Source: Xiphias gladius (lineage: Eukaryota; Chordata; Actinopteri; Istiophoriformes; Xiphiidae). From it: DNA of 64,000 bases. The DNA lies in contig NC_053404.1 in NCBI RefSeq assembly GCF_016859285.1, positions 18,132,105-18,196,104 of the forward strand, read 5' to 3'. Shown here piece after piece: positions 1 through 24,558 of the stretch. A program made the position numbers and the translations under genes. How positions within the stretch are numbered: position 1 is the first letter of the stretch; every line of letters begins with the position of its first letter. The notes under the pieces were generated by a model that ran no database searches, had not been told where the DNA came from, and was given only the letters and a program-made list of their open reading frames with translations.

Positions 1-1329
1 GAGTGACTGAGTGTCCATCTTGGTTAACCGCTGTTTTGCTGATGATACCCCATATTTTGTTGCAGTCTTTTACAGCCTATATACAGGAAGTCAAACAATT
101 AGCAATGTAGCTATTACCTGTAATTGTTAAATCAATGAAATGACTGTAAAGAATATAATAAACACAATAATGTTCTTACATTTTTCAGAGGCTTCAGGAG
201 AACAACCCCGCAGCCCTCCCCTCTACCGTAGCCATCTGTTCTGCTGGAGAAAGGTTTGCTTGTTCCCTCGGGTGAGATCATCTTCGCCTTGCTGAGAGCT
301 ACAAACACTCTTGGCTCTATGATAGAGTTGACACCTCCACACAAAGCCATCTCACAGTCTCCTAGTTGAAAAAGAGAATAAAATGAAATATGGAATATAT
401 AAATACGATGCCTTGGTAAGCTCGCTTTTAGGAATGGCATTTGTAGGTAAAAGAGAATGAAATACCTTGCTTTATGGCCTGGCAGGCTAAATGTAGAGCC
501 ACCAAAGATGAGGAACATGCACTGTCAATGGCAAAAGAAGGGCCAGTGAGATTAAAAGTGAAGGAGATTCTATTGGCAGCCACACTCATGGCTGTGCCAG
601 TGCAATTGTAGTGGGTTACTGTAGTGGGACTGTTACTTCGGAGCATCTCATAATCTCTGTTCATAAGGCCTGCAACACAATCAACGTAGAGTAGGTTACA
701 ATTTGTGAATCATAAAATTGTGCTTGGAATTTTAAATGTATTATAGAGGGATAGTGATCACCTATGTAAACTCCAGTTCTGCTTCCACTGATGCTTTCCA
801 TAGCCATTCCCGCGTCTTCTAATGCCCTGTATGTACACTGAAGGAGGAGTTTCTGCTGAGGGTCCATGAAATCAGCCTCTGTTTCAGTGATCCCAAAAAA
901 CTTGTGATCAAACTCATTAAACCTAAAAATAATATAGAAATATCAGCTCTATCAAAATCCAAACATCTCTCAAGAGAAGGATTAACACTTAATCTGTCTA
1001 CACGGGTATAATGCTTACCCTTCTATAAGAGCTGCTTTGGTTGTTTGTGTCTTTCCGGGTTTGCTATCATCAGCATCATACCAAAATGTGGTGTCAAACC
1101 TTTCTGCTGGAATGTCTACTACACAGTTCTGTCCTTCCAATAGAACCCTCCAGAAATTGTCCAACCCCTCGCCTAAAATAAAATAGACCACAATAACGAT
1201 AATTTACCTTAAATGAAGACAACTAGGAAGACATCTAAATCCTTGCAACGTTGTCATAATTAAAGTCATACCTCCAGGGAAATTGCATCCAATCCCAATG
1301 ACAGCTATGTCATCCTCTGGGTCTTCCAT
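1..1329 (-). CDS. pks1: type I polyketide synthase, 5' end (ketosynthase domain), partial
   Basis: Six coding exons on the minus strand join in frame: 1272-1329, 1019-1172, 762-922, 466-669, 180-361 and 1-76 (runs off the left edge), giving 278 codons. The start (ATG at 1329) opens with [20 protein letters not shown], the usual beginning of a beta-ketoacyl synthase domain. The condensing-enzyme active site is visible as [11 protein letters not shown] with the nucleophilic Cys at about residue 176, followed by a VNQDG motif in the last exon. The catalytic histidines and all later domains lie outside the window. Enzymes of this family condense malonyl units; animal members are known from otolith formation in fish and feather pigment in birds. 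FAS is the main alternative, but the opening motif and WRVLLEGQN stretch fit the animal PKS better. The paralogue, and therefore the symbol, is less certain than the family. An acceptor-like site near 1381, preceded by an in-frame TAG, suggests the ATG exon starts within 5' UTR. Confidence 0.85.
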
Positions 1330-2637
1330 TCTTCCTTTGAGATGGTAGTGATGTTTTTCTGGGGATTTTGTTGCTTTATTCTAAAAGCTAAAGTGAAGTT
1401 TCAAGCCTCTCCATAGTGAAGCTCAATGTTCAGTCCTGGTTGTCCTGTCTTTCGTCAGAACAAGTGCTGCTATACTCTTTATAAACATTTTGCCGGTCGT
1501 CAATGAAAAGAGGAAGAGGACACAACAATGTCCTGGGATGTTGCATCTCAGTAGGCTTCATCTGGAACTAATTACAGTAATTGTAGGTTAAGATAATTTA
1601 AAGGCAGCACTAAATAAGGCTTTGTCCTTCTTTGCAGATAAACAAAGGAACACTGTGTATACTATGAATCTGCCTGTCGCGGGAAGTTTTTAAAATCCTC
1701 TGACTGGTTACTTTGAGTGCAACCTATGGCCAAGTTGTCTCTACAAAGAAAAAGCATTTTACCTTACAGTTGTCCCTATATGTAGCATCATTCAGGGGGA
1801 TATGACCACAATAATCTGGTGTTAAGAGATAAAGAACACAAAAAGAGAGAAAGCCATTTTTTCTCTAACGTAAGACAAAAGTGTGCCTTCCTGAGAAAAA
1901 GAACTTCAAAAAAATGACAGACCACAGAATTTGCTGATGGATGCATGCTTATGAATCTGTCTTGACAGTTCTAACATTAGTAATCATGTTAAAGCTGTTT
2001 TAAGTGATTATTCTATTTAAACAACTGATTATGCATAGAGTGAAAGGTGTCGTTTGTAATGATAAATCACATAGAATTGTCACCTATCTCAGCAGTTCGC
2101 CCCAGCTCTACAGAACATTTTAGCGTCCGTCAGCTCATTATATTGGTTATTCACTGTCTGCCCTCATCAACCCCAATTCCAGCAGCAACATTAGCGGGCA
2201 TCAAACTCTGATAAACCCACTGTAACCAGCAGATACCTGTACATCACCAAAGAGCAGACTGGCAAAGTTAGCAGCTAGCTGGTAAACATAGTGGAGCATT
2301 TAGCAGTTAATATAAAGAGCCAGATATTCACTCAGGTGTTAGCAAAGACCAAACCGTAGTTAAAATGAAATTGTATATTGGACTTACATTCCAAATGAAT
2401 GCCAATGCTGCTCTGTGTCTACTGCATGTGTAAATAAGCAACTGTTTGCGAACAGATTAGCCATAGCAGATTTATACGGTGCTAATATTCCAATGTAGTG
2501 CTGCAGGAGATAGCTTGTTGCACTTCCCTCCAGAGTGGCCAAAAAATAAATAAATAAATAGATAAAATAATAATAATAATAATAATGCAAGTTTCATTTA
2601 ATTCATGTACTGTACACATTCATGATTAAGAGAAACA
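1330..2637. other. spacer between pks1 start and yme1l1 3' end
   Basis: This stretch should hold the pks1 promoter and upstream non-coding exon(s). I could not fix a transcription start. A plausible 5' UTR acceptor (minus strand, TTTTAG) ends at about 1382. The right half carries a dispersed-repeat-like block (2085-2545) and an AATA-rich run at 2540-2585. Short open frames here have no recognisable protein signature. Confidence 0.5.
2085..2545. repeat. dispersed teleost repeat-like block
   Basis: The block includes phrases such as AGAGCCAGATATT (about 2318-2330) and TATTGGACTTACATTC (about 2376-2391), which I remember as recurring in percomorph genomes within one interspersed element. No coding capacity or clear terminal repeats were found. 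The family assignment rests on memory only. Confidence 0.4.
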
Positions 2638-3471
2638 TTTATTTGGGCTTCAAGAAGGCCTTTGTCTAAAAGAACAAACAGAAGCACAAATCCAGTCCCT
2701 TTTCACTCTTACAATATATACACAGTCCCCCTCATTTATCAGGTACAGTCGAGCTACAAATAGGACATGAGGGCCTATCACTAATTTCAGAAAAAGGGGA
2801 CCTTTGGGCACTTTAATAAATAAGAACATAGACAGCATATTGTAAATGCAACTGAAATACATATTTCAGAGAAAGAACTCTTAATATGAAGAGTTCAACT
2901 ATGAACAGGGTTATCACCTGTACCTTGCTACAGCCAAATGGTACATTCTAAATTGAGGTGCTTTAAGGTCCTATGGTGTTCACCAGTCTGTACAAATTCA
3001 AAATGAGACATAGACACATACATGAAATTAATAGTTTTCATCCTAATTAGCCGTGATCTGTGTCCAATTTATTTGCCTTAGAACCTTACTTGATACCAAA
3101 TATGAATCTGATGTATAAAACTACCATAGAAGTCATTTGCCTTGACAGTGAAGGACAACAAATCCTTAGTGAAATCTCAAACATCTTTGCAAATAGTAGT
3201 GGACAAACTTGTGTAGAACATATATTTATTTTCATCCAATCTAACTGTGGGCGCTTTAAAATTGCTGTGAAACTGAAAGTCTTCTCTACAGGAATTGTCA
3301 AAAACAAATGAAAATTAACATAAGGGATGAAACAAAAATGTCAGCGTAATCTTCACACTGATTATAAGAGGGTTACAAACAAATGTAATACAAGGCCTCC
3401 AAAAGGCCTGTGCTCAATTGCACAGTTTCATATATACATGTTACAAGAGTCTAAAATGTTTACTGAGGTAT
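2638..3471 (-). terminator. yme1l1: yme1l1 3' UTR with candidate poly(A) signals
   Basis: Downstream of the yme1l1 stop codon, the minus strand has AATAAA hexamers (TTTATT on the plus strand) at 3225-3230, 3068-3073 and 2638-2643. The last would give a 3' UTR of about 850 nt. More than one signal suggests tandem polyadenylation, but which is used cannot be told from sequence. Small open frames on both strands here are untranslated sequence. Confidence 0.6.
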
Positions 3472-10123
<6,652 letters not shown>

Positions 10124-10315
10124 TTTTATCGAATGGTAGATCAAACAAAAGATTTCGGGGGCGGACGTATGAGGACAGACCCTCTATACAACGCAAATGA
10201 ACGAGTCCTCCCGGGGTCGGTGTCCTTTTGTTTTCCCTGTTACACAACTTTCAGCAGCTTAGCAAATGACGGCAAATGGATTCTCCGGCGTCTGAGGGTC
10301 AAATGGACTACAAAA

Positions 10316-10323
10316 TGACGTCA
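10316..10323. promoter_or_regulatory. full CRE palindrome (CREB/ATF-type site)
   Basis: TGACGTCA is exact. It lies 193 bp upstream of the yme1l1 start codon and about 510 bp upstream of mastl, closer to yme1l1. CREB/ATF control of a mitochondrial protease would be plausible, but occupancy is inferred only from the motif. Confidence 0.5.
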
Positions 10324-10703
10324 GACCTGGTCCAGAATGTGTCGTTACATCACTCGTGGAACAAAAACCACATTAAAAAAATATATTATTAAAATTCTCA
10401 AACTGTATATGACAAATAAATATATAAATTTAATTTATATTTTCCCATTGTGTTTCTTAAGTGGGAAAAACGTTTGACCGTTATTACAACATTCAATATT
10501 TCCGAACCATGCGTGCTCCTTGCTGCCTGATAAAAAATAAAATATTAAAAATAAATATCTGGTTCTATTAGCTTTATTCTTTTGAGGCATATAATATAAA
10601 TGTTAATTCCACAGATAAAATAAAAAACTAACACTTCATTATAGTACACGTTAAGAGCATGTCGTGCTTTGCGTACAGGCAGTAAGTTGAACGTCAGAGG
10701 ACC

Positions 10704-10737
10704 TCGCGAAAAGAGCAGCGGAATTCAAATTTTCAAA
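10704..10737 (+). promoter_or_regulatory. mastl: E2F-like site plus tandem CHR-like boxes before mastl
   Basis: TCGCGAAA (10704-10711) resembles an E2F/CDE element. TTCAAA occurs at 10724-10729 and again at 10732-10737; this is the complement of the CHR consensus TTTGAA used by DREAM/MuvB complexes at G2/M genes. The pair sits about 100-110 bp before the start codon, and mastl encodes a mitotic kinase. The element identities are inferred from consensus and position. Confidence 0.5.
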
Positions 10738-10835
10738 ACAAACCCGTGATTGTTGTTTCATCATGCGAGTTGTTACTCTTCGCTGGCTAGCTGTTAAAGA
10801 CACCACCTAAAACCTCCTTTTAAACGAGTTAAATA

Positions 10836-16887
<6,052 letters not shown>

Positions 16888-17025
16888 AGCTGCGAACGCC
16901 GTTTGAGTTTTACTGCAGCGAGCAGTCAGCACATTTTGGCTGTTGATGAAGTCAGAATGTGTGGGGGGGCAGTTGATGAGACGCTGTCACCGCGATAAAC
17001 CCAAAAAAATCAGACCCATTATACA

Positions 17026-17092
17026 AATAAATACACTATAATGATGTGGATTCTGATTGTTTGTTGAAGGCTGTATAGTAATAAGAAATAAA
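17026..17092 (+). terminator. mastl: mastl poly(A) signals
   Basis: AATAAA occurs at 17026-17031 and at 17087-17092, which are 139 and 200 nt after the mastl stop codon. Either would give a short 3' UTR. The convergent acbd5 transcript probably ends near 18100, leaving about 1 kb between the two 3' ends. Confidence 0.65.
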
Positions 17093-17838
17093 AAAAATTT
17101 AACATATGTGCAATCACAGGTCATAAGAGTCAGATAAAAGCTGAATCTGTTGACTGCTCAGACAGTTACGAGTGTACATATTAGAAAATGAAACTCTTTA
17201 ATACCTTTAGTAAGTGTTACCATATTACATACAGTAGTTATAGCTCTTAAATAAGGTTCTTTCTTTAGCAAAATATCATTTGCTACCATTTGGCTTTGAT
17301 TTCTCTGTTGTCATGGTTTTATATTAATTAAACACAAAATAACTATGTATGTCAGTTCATGTCAGTGTGGCACTTCCTGCCTGATGGTAACTTTCCATGC
17401 CGATTTTTGCTGTTCTGTTCATCTTTCTAATGTTCCCCTGTTGTTAGTAGACTGGGTGGGCGGGCCCCCTGAATTTCTTTGAGGGGGCACAAAACTGCTA
17501 AAGAAAAACATCCTAATATATTCATGAATAGTGTATTTTATTTGTAAATCTTGTTTATAATGTTTAGTGTCGTTTTAAGACGGGAGTGTGTACTTTATCT
17601 ATTTTGCTGCTTTTATGTCACTTGTAATTCTGATGTGATATCATGGTCCACTGTCCCATTTTCCACGCTACTATTTTTTTTTTTTTAAGAAGTTCACTAG
17701 GCTCCTCACTACTTCACACTCAGAAAAAAAGGAAAATACAAATAAAAATCTGTTTGTAACATGATGTACTTTGTGCCTTAATCCGGTAAATTACTAAACA
17801 GCACAATGACAAAATCGGATATTGAAATTGTGCATGTT

Positions 17839-18055
17839 TAAAGGAATAGTTCGACATTTTGAGATATTTGTTTTCTTGCCGACAGACTTGAAACGGCTCT
17901 GTCCAAAAATATATTTTTAAAATCCGTACAAATGCCGACGTGTAAAAATATGAAGTTTTGGTTTTACGGGGGTTATGTGCTTCCAGCTTGTCGTGCTGAG
18001 CTAACTGTCTGCTAGCCACAGGACATATCTACTGTACAGACACGAAAGTGGTATC
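17839..18055. repeat. dispersed repeat (family B), shortened copy between mastl and acbd5
   Basis: It begins AAGGAATAGTTCGACATTTT and ends in a GAGCTAACTGTCTGCTAGCC-like segment. The same opening recurs at 47487 and a related block at 56325. The middle of this copy differs, so it looks internally deleted or diverged. The rest of 17093-18110 shows nothing gene-like. Confidence 0.55.
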
Positions 18056-18114
18056 AATCTTCTTATGTAACTCAGAAAGTGAATAAATGTATTTCCCATG
18101 ATATCAATCCACAA

Positions 18115-19566
18115 TTTATTTGAAATAATCTCAACAAAACTAAAATGCTTTATGAAAACTTTTATTTTAGGCTTAGATTATCACATGCAAACACCACTCT
18201 ATCCACAGGCAGAGAGGGTGAGAAAGCCCTAGTACATTTCAGTAGAAAGGGAAACCATTACTTTTTTTTTTTATTAAAACATAATGGCTCTGGAAAGACT
18301 GGTGCTATTGCAGATGCAAACCTTTGTAAATAGGATATATTATTCTATATTAATAATACATGGAAATGCAATTAAAATATTGCATTTTAATTATCTGAAC
18401 TGTACAAGTATTGTATATAATTTGTACAGATCTCACTGCTTCGCAAACAATTCATGATTACTGATCACTCTGACAAAATCTTTCCACAATAGTCATACAA
18501 ACATATTACATCACACACTTAAATTATACAACAGAGATAGCGTAAACAACACAGAGAGGGACAAGTGGTGTGTGTTAATAAACAGACAGCTGAGTGGAAA
18601 ACGAGGCTATCAGATGGAGATTCTCACCATGTTCATTTGGTCCACCGCTATAAACAGTAATGCTACAATATGTGAATGTATGAAATCATAATGCCACCTA
18701 TGAATGTACCTATGATGTCGAGGCACTTTTTCTATTTGGGAACACTTAAGTGGAGGCTCAATCGGATCGACTCGGTGTAAAGCACAGACTGATATGCTGT
18801 ACAGGACAGGGGATGAGAACACAACGAGAACCTTGTCTAACCTCTAAACAACATTGAGCAGTCACTTAAAACATAAACCTCACTTGCACGGTAATGCCGC
18901 CTACTGTCGCTAAAATCAATAAATATTAACTTATTCTCACAATTAAAAAGAATCCCACGTGTCAATATATTATTACATTCATTCCCTCCCTTCTAAACTA
19001 CAGTTATTACAACATTTTATTATAGCAGCATTGCCTGGGCAACTAATGAAAGTGAATTGTGAGAATTTATAACCACATCAAGCATTATGCTCAAAACAAC
19101 AAAGTATCAGGCCCATTTTTGGTGCCCAGAAGAAGAAAAAAAAAAAAAAAAGCCTTTGTTATGGAAATAATTGAAAAGCTTCAGTAGTTTGTCTATAAAC
19201 ACAATGACAATATCCCAACTGTAAATTTTCCCTCTCAACACAAACCGTTTCTTACACAGAAAAAAAAAAAAAAAAAGATTCCAGTACAGTGGTGTCATCT
19301 TGATAAGGTTGTATAATCACAGGCTCCGAGCTCATACATTCATATTTCTTTTTGATTCCACATCCACAGTACAACACACTTGAGAGTAATCTTCCTCTCA
19401 CTAGTTAGTTACTCTAGGTGCCTCCTTCATAGTGCAAAAGCAAATTACTGGGCTGTGGGTCTAAGCAGAAAGGGGGGGGGGGTGTTACAGCCATTAGCAG
19501 CCCAACCAAAGACATTTAGAGGACTCGTTATCTTCTGTGTCCATGGGTGTGTGGATGTAAGCAGGC
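18115..19566 (-). terminator. acbd5: acbd5 3' UTR with candidate poly(A) signals
   Basis: The minus strand has AATAAA (TTTATT on the plus strand) at 18270-18275, 18161-18166 and 18115-18120. The distal ones would give a 3' UTR of about 1.4 kb after the stop at 19567-19569. The region also has A/T homopolymers at about 19135-19151 and 19260-19276. Open frames here are spurious. Confidence 0.6.
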
Positions 19567-19579
19567 TCAGTTGATTTGT
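19567..19579 (-). CDS. acbd5: acbd5 terminal coding segment of 13 nt
   Basis: After a good pyrimidine tract and CAG acceptor, 13 coding nucleotides complete an Arg codon and add Gln-Ile-Asn-stop. This parallels the RRRRKLN ending I remember for human ACBD5. If the donor at 19693/19692 is not used, translation instead continues into the intron for 13 other residues ([13 protein letters not shown]) and stops at 19651-19653. Confidence 0.75.
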
Positions 19580-22500
19580 CTGCCAAAGAAGAAGAAAATC
19601 AAGGAGTTTAATTGTGTACTGCATGAAAACGGTGGTGCATTGCAACAATGTTAAACTCCATAGTCATTTTTATATTTTTCTGTACAAGAATACCTTCTCC
19701 TCCTCTGCAAGTACAGGCGGATAAGCCACTGCACCACAAATGGCCATATCACAGCGAAGGCCAAACTGGTTGGAGAAATTTCCAAAGGCCACCAGGATGG
19801 CCTCTGGGGGGGGGGTGTTAATGACAACAACATTAGTTCAAATGAAACTGGCTCATTATAAACGTTTTAATGATGTTTGAAATCATCGTAGTCCCTGCTG
19901 ATGATCATAAAACGTTAACTTAGCTGAGGCATGTTCATACAAAAAAGGGCAAGATCAATCTAAAACCCTGAGAATGTACTTTAAATTGTTTACCTGACTC
20001 CTCTTAGTCACTGGGGGTGATGCATAAGTAGGAGACAGAGCCACTGATCTTGCCTGCAGAAAGGGAAAGGGAAAGGGAAAGTAACCACCATCAACATATG
20101 AGTGCTACTGAGTCAAAGTACAATCCCCTTCTTCATCTTCTCTCCTTAAAAAGCCTCATCTACACGCCAGAAATCTAACTTGGCAGGATCAGTGTACATT
20201 TTTTACACTGGTTACTGTCTAACTGCCATGTTAGGTTTGATTTACTTTGAATTCACTTATGGCAATATGATCAGAATAAGCGGTTTCCTAAACTGTTCGC
20301 AACAAGACAAACCCCAAGAAAACAGTCACTTTTCAGAGGGTGGAGCAAAAAAGACTTTAATCATAAGGCAATAAGTGTTTTTTTTGTCTCAGTCACCTTC
20401 CATCCCCCAGTGTTTACTCGAGTGTTTACACTGGAACAAGAGTAACTGGATGACTTCGATGCCTTTGTTATCACCTAACAAATATGCCTTTTTTTCCTTC
20501 TGGTTCATTAACCCTTTCATGTGATTGGTCAGTGAATGAGGAAGCAGTGAATGAGAGGACAGACCTGACTCGCAGTTAGAGCCTCCAGGGTATGCAGCCT
20601 CTCCAGGACGCTCTGCATGTCCTCCTGCAGTCGGGCCAATGCCACAACTATCTGCTCATTCAGGCTCCCTACAGGTGTTACTCCTCCTCCCCAGTGGCCC
20701 CCGTCCCCATCTCCACCACTGTGCATGGGCACCATAGCTCCAGAGCTGTGGCGTTGAGACCTGGAGCCTTGCAAACACACAGATTACAAGACAGAAGATT
20801 TAAACATCTCGAAAAACATGTGTTTGAAGAGCAGTTTCATACATTGTTGGGGTGGATAGTAAGCTCTGAAATCATTTAAATGAAATTTCCCTGCAAAAAA
20901 AAGGAAACCATATATGGTTGCCCTCTGGAGTTCTTCATATGTGCAGACCAAGGTTCTTGGAGTATAAATGCCCTGTAAGAGCAACCTTACCTTTACCTCC
21001 TCTGACCAAGGAGCTGTCTGGCATGTCTGCGTTCAGACTCTGTCTCTGTGACATTGTCCCACCGGTCTCTCCATCTTCTCCTCCACACCTTTTGACCTTT
21101 GGTGGACCTTCAACATCCTCCTCGATCTCCTGTGTTGCCTCTATAGGCTGCAGCATGAGATTCTGCTCTTCATCCAGGTTATCCAGAGAGCGGTTATGCT
21201 CCGGGCTCTGGAGAAGATGCACATTAGAGATGAATCAATGATGGACTAGTTTACTAAACGTAATCTATATTTGTGTGTTTTCCTGAAGTTGTTACTTACC
21301 TCTTCCTGGCCAAACTGGTCCACAGAATCACAGTAGACCTCACTGTCCGAGTCACTGGCCAGGTGATTGGGACCAGACACATCGGCACTTGGATCTGAGA
21401 TCAGCACAAAGGGCACAGAAAAAGGGAACAAAAAAAGCTCAGACTCTCCCTGCATTTTAATTTAAAATAAACTGCGCTGTAATTAACAGAGTGACATTGG
21501 GGACGGCAGCGTTCACTTAATTTTGGGGCTTTGTGCTCCATTTCAGCAGAGGCATTCATTTACTCCATTAAAACTGTCCCAGCAGCAGCTAATGTGTAAA
21601 GTATGTAAAGATTTGGTGTCTGCTGAGTTGCCACAGCTCCGGCAGTGAAGCTTAGCAGATTATCTGATCACACGGTGGACTGACACACAAGCACCGGCAG
21701 TAACAGGCAGTGGGCGAGGTGCGTTCACAGTGACCATTTTGAAGCAATTCATGCACATGCTGTGAGTGCAAACAGAAGGGGACATTCATAAATGCAAGAT
21801 TTTTTTCCCCCCACCAGAATGGGACAGTTTGTTTTCCTTACTTGCATGGTGACCATTGAGCAGAGGCTCGCTGACTGAACCCTCCTGGGAGTCAACACTG
21901 TTCAGACTCCCATTGGTCAGATGGGGGACTCCGTTAGCCACTTTACCATTTGACAGGGGAACTTTGTGTCTCCTGGATGAACCCTTTTTCTTTGGCTGTG
22001 AAGCTGCTGATTTCCTGTCTGAAATTTAGAAAAAAAAAAAAAAAAAAAAAAAATCTAAACCAACTTGACACTCACAAGCCCTTCAAAATTAGGTAGGTTT
22101 TTTTTTTTTTTAGAACTGTATTACCTTTTCTCATCTCCCTTCTCGCTACTTCTTCCTCCTCTTCCTCGTCGGCCTCCTCCTCTTCTTGTGCTTCGTCGTC
22201 TGACCGTTCCTTCGCTTCGTTGGATTTGAGCTTGGCAGGCCGAGTCTCCAGAGTGCCGTTCATTTCCATGGTTCTGACGATGCTCTTTGCGACACTCTTC
22301 GAATGCACCGAATTCAGCATTGTACCAAACCCTGTGAAACAAAATGGAACTTATTACAAGCTCATAATACTAAAAGACAATGCTTACTATAAAGGATAAT
22401 GACACTTTCTCTAGCTCTCATTACGATTAAATCAAAGCAACCTTGTCAGAGTTTACATGAGGTTAAGAAATCGCAAATTTAAAGTCAATGTCAACCAAGC

Positions 22501-24507
22501 AGATGGCTGTTTGGGAACAAACTCCTCGTGTACTTAAGGTTCTGCAAATTAAAGCAGAGGATAAAATTTTTAGTTACTCGACTTGGATTTATCGGTTTCA
22601 AATGTCAATGTCCATTTCTGATAGCAAAAGAAACCTTGATTGTGCTTAGCCACACGTTCTGTCCCACTTACGAAGCACACAGAACACGACTGCTAATAAG
22701 CACTAAAAGCATCTGGGCTACGACACCACACTAATACTATACTATACCACCAGACTCATATTTTCACAGTAATGTACTTGCCTTCCAGCTGCCTAGCAAA
22801 CTGTGTCAAACGGGCTGAGCGTATGACAAGAGGCATATTATAAAAAGGTTAAGTTCCACATGCTGTTTTTTGACATCACAAACAAAGTGAAAGGTGGAAG
22901 AGTTCCACCTGGTGAGTCGATCCTACCCGTGCTCAGGTCTGATATCTGCGTGATCTTTTTCTTCTCTTCGACCAGCTCGTAGAACGGGCCGAGGACGCGC
23001 AAGAGCTCCTCCACCTCACCTGTCATGGGCATGCCCTCCAGGATCTGAGCGTCGAATACAGAAACAAAATCCAATTTCAATTTTACAACACGTTAAAGAA
23101 AGGTTTGACTTTAAGATTAAATTGCTAGTAGTCAATAGAACAGTAACATCCTCCATTAAAAAAAAAGGAACTTTATAGGAGAAAACATACCAGTTTCATT
23201 TCATCAACATAGGCTGCCATTGCTTCATCTTTTGACATATCTCCAAGAGAATCCCATGCGTCCCTGATTAATGAAAGTTACCAAAAAAAATGCATTATTA
23301 TATCAATTTTCACATTAAAAAGGCAAAACCCTGCTTAGTGTAAATAATCTATGCCATTAAATTTAGTTTTTGTGCAAGTTTTCAACTTTGTCAATAAAGT
23401 GAGTTTATTTTTGGTCAGTGTGCTATTTGTTAGCTGGGGGTCAAAGACTGACAGGAACGTGACCATTTATTAGTGAGAGTGTCTCTCTTGCAACTGGGAG
23501 CATGAGAGAGACCGTCCAGCCTAGTGGGGTAAGAGGTCAAATTCCAAGTTGCATTTCTATGTGTGCCGAGTCCAGAGATCACCTAGCATGACATGAGACT
23601 GAACAGACGGAGTAGCGCCAGGGCAGAAAAACACAGCTGAGAAAATTTACTCTGTTCTTGCTTTGCACAGTGAGGTCAAAGTGGGCAAAAAAAAGCAACA
23701 TCTTGTGCACAGTGCACAAGTCAAATACTGTTTCAATTTCCAGATTTTTATTCCACAATTTGCCTTTAAGTCTCTGTACAACTCGTGCTCGTCATCTTGC
23801 ACTTGAAGGAAAACTATTATTCAAAGTGACAAATATCAAAACCTCAGGAGAATAATCAAATTAAATACTGCCATACTATTTTCCCCATTTGATATCCAAA
23901 ATAACATACTGACTGACTGCACAGTTCCTTCTCTTATTACCATTTTGCTTTGCCAACTGCGTCCCAGAAGCCCGGCCGGGGTATGTTGCACGCTCCCACA
24001 GTTGCTTGTTTATAATAACTGTAGAACTTGAGCATCATGTCATTGGAGGGCTGAAAGGGACCTGAGAGACAGGAGCTTGAGTTATAAACAGGGAATTTAG
24101 CACCGCAGAATGTGCAAAGCAGCTGATTGCAAAGTCCTACTCTCTTACATATCTGTGAGGCCTCGGAGACAAGACAAGGCTTTCAAAAGTGGCTACTATG
24201 ATAATGCATTAAGTTGTAGACTGCTGGAGGGTAAAGCGTCTGCACTGTGCTCTGCAACACAAGTGGATTAAGCCTTTTAAATCGCACAAGATCTAAGGCG
24301 GACCAAGCTGTTGCCCTGCGCCTGACCAGGACTGACACAATTCCGTTTGGACCCTGTGCTGCAGTCCTGGGTTGAACTGGTTAAACCGGCGCGAACGACA
24401 CATCGCTTACCATCCGGGGGTAAACTCTTGATCACTTTCACGGCGGCTTCAAACCTCAGCTGGGTCAAACGCCTTTCATCCTCCACTTTGACACTCTCCA
24501 CCTCCAT
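19567..24507 (-). CDS. acbd5: acyl-CoA-binding domain protein 5, complete
   Basis: Twelve minus-strand coding exons join in phase: 24411-24507, 23941-24061, 23191-23263, 22927-23044, 22125-22331, 21842-22018, 21300-21394, 20997-21207, 20565-20767, 19994-20053, 19694-19803 and 19567-19579. The product is 494 aa. The N-terminal ACB domain (about 17-100) shows [26 protein letters not shown] and [14 protein letters not shown] very acidic tract is encoded at the end of exon 22125-22331. An FFAT-like motif EVYCDSVDQ lies at about 283-291 in an acidic context. A coiled-coil-like segment [18 protein letters not shown] begins at about 401, and a tail-anchor membrane helix spans about 468-486, followed by QRRRRQIN. 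In the family, the protein binds very-long-chain acyl-CoA on peroxisomes and tethers them to the ER through VAPB. An in-frame TGA in the upstream exon supports the ATG at 24507. Confidence 0.96.
22029..22052. repeat. poly(A) run in acbd5 intron
   Basis: This homopolymer of about 24 A (plus strand) lies 11 nt from the acceptor of exon 21842-22018. On the gene's strand it forms a long U-run in the polypyrimidine region, which may vary in length between individuals. Confidence 0.8.
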
Positions 24508-24558
24508 CGTGCCACGCCGTGACGGACGAAACCAAACCTGCAGACAGACAATAAGTTA

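Larger units (their letters stand above)
10124..10835. promoter_or_regulatory. shared head-to-head promoter region, yme1l1 and mastl
   Basis: The two start codons face away from each other with 712 bp between them, so this interval must hold both core promoters and leaders. It contains a perfect TGACGTCA palindrome (10316-10323), an E2F-like TCGCGAAA (10704-10711) and two TTCAAA boxes (10724-10737), with an AT-rich middle (10365-10640). There is no obvious TATA box at a useful distance from either gene. The mastl frame has a TAA at 10830-10832 just before its ATG, which supports that start. Confidence 0.7.

Noticed and set aside
22770..22815. Candidate extra acbd5 exon (CAG acceptor followed by CTGGAAGGCAAG on the minus strand)
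   Set aside because: The exons at 22927-23044 and 22125-22331 already join in phase; inserting this piece has no clear donor or protein support.
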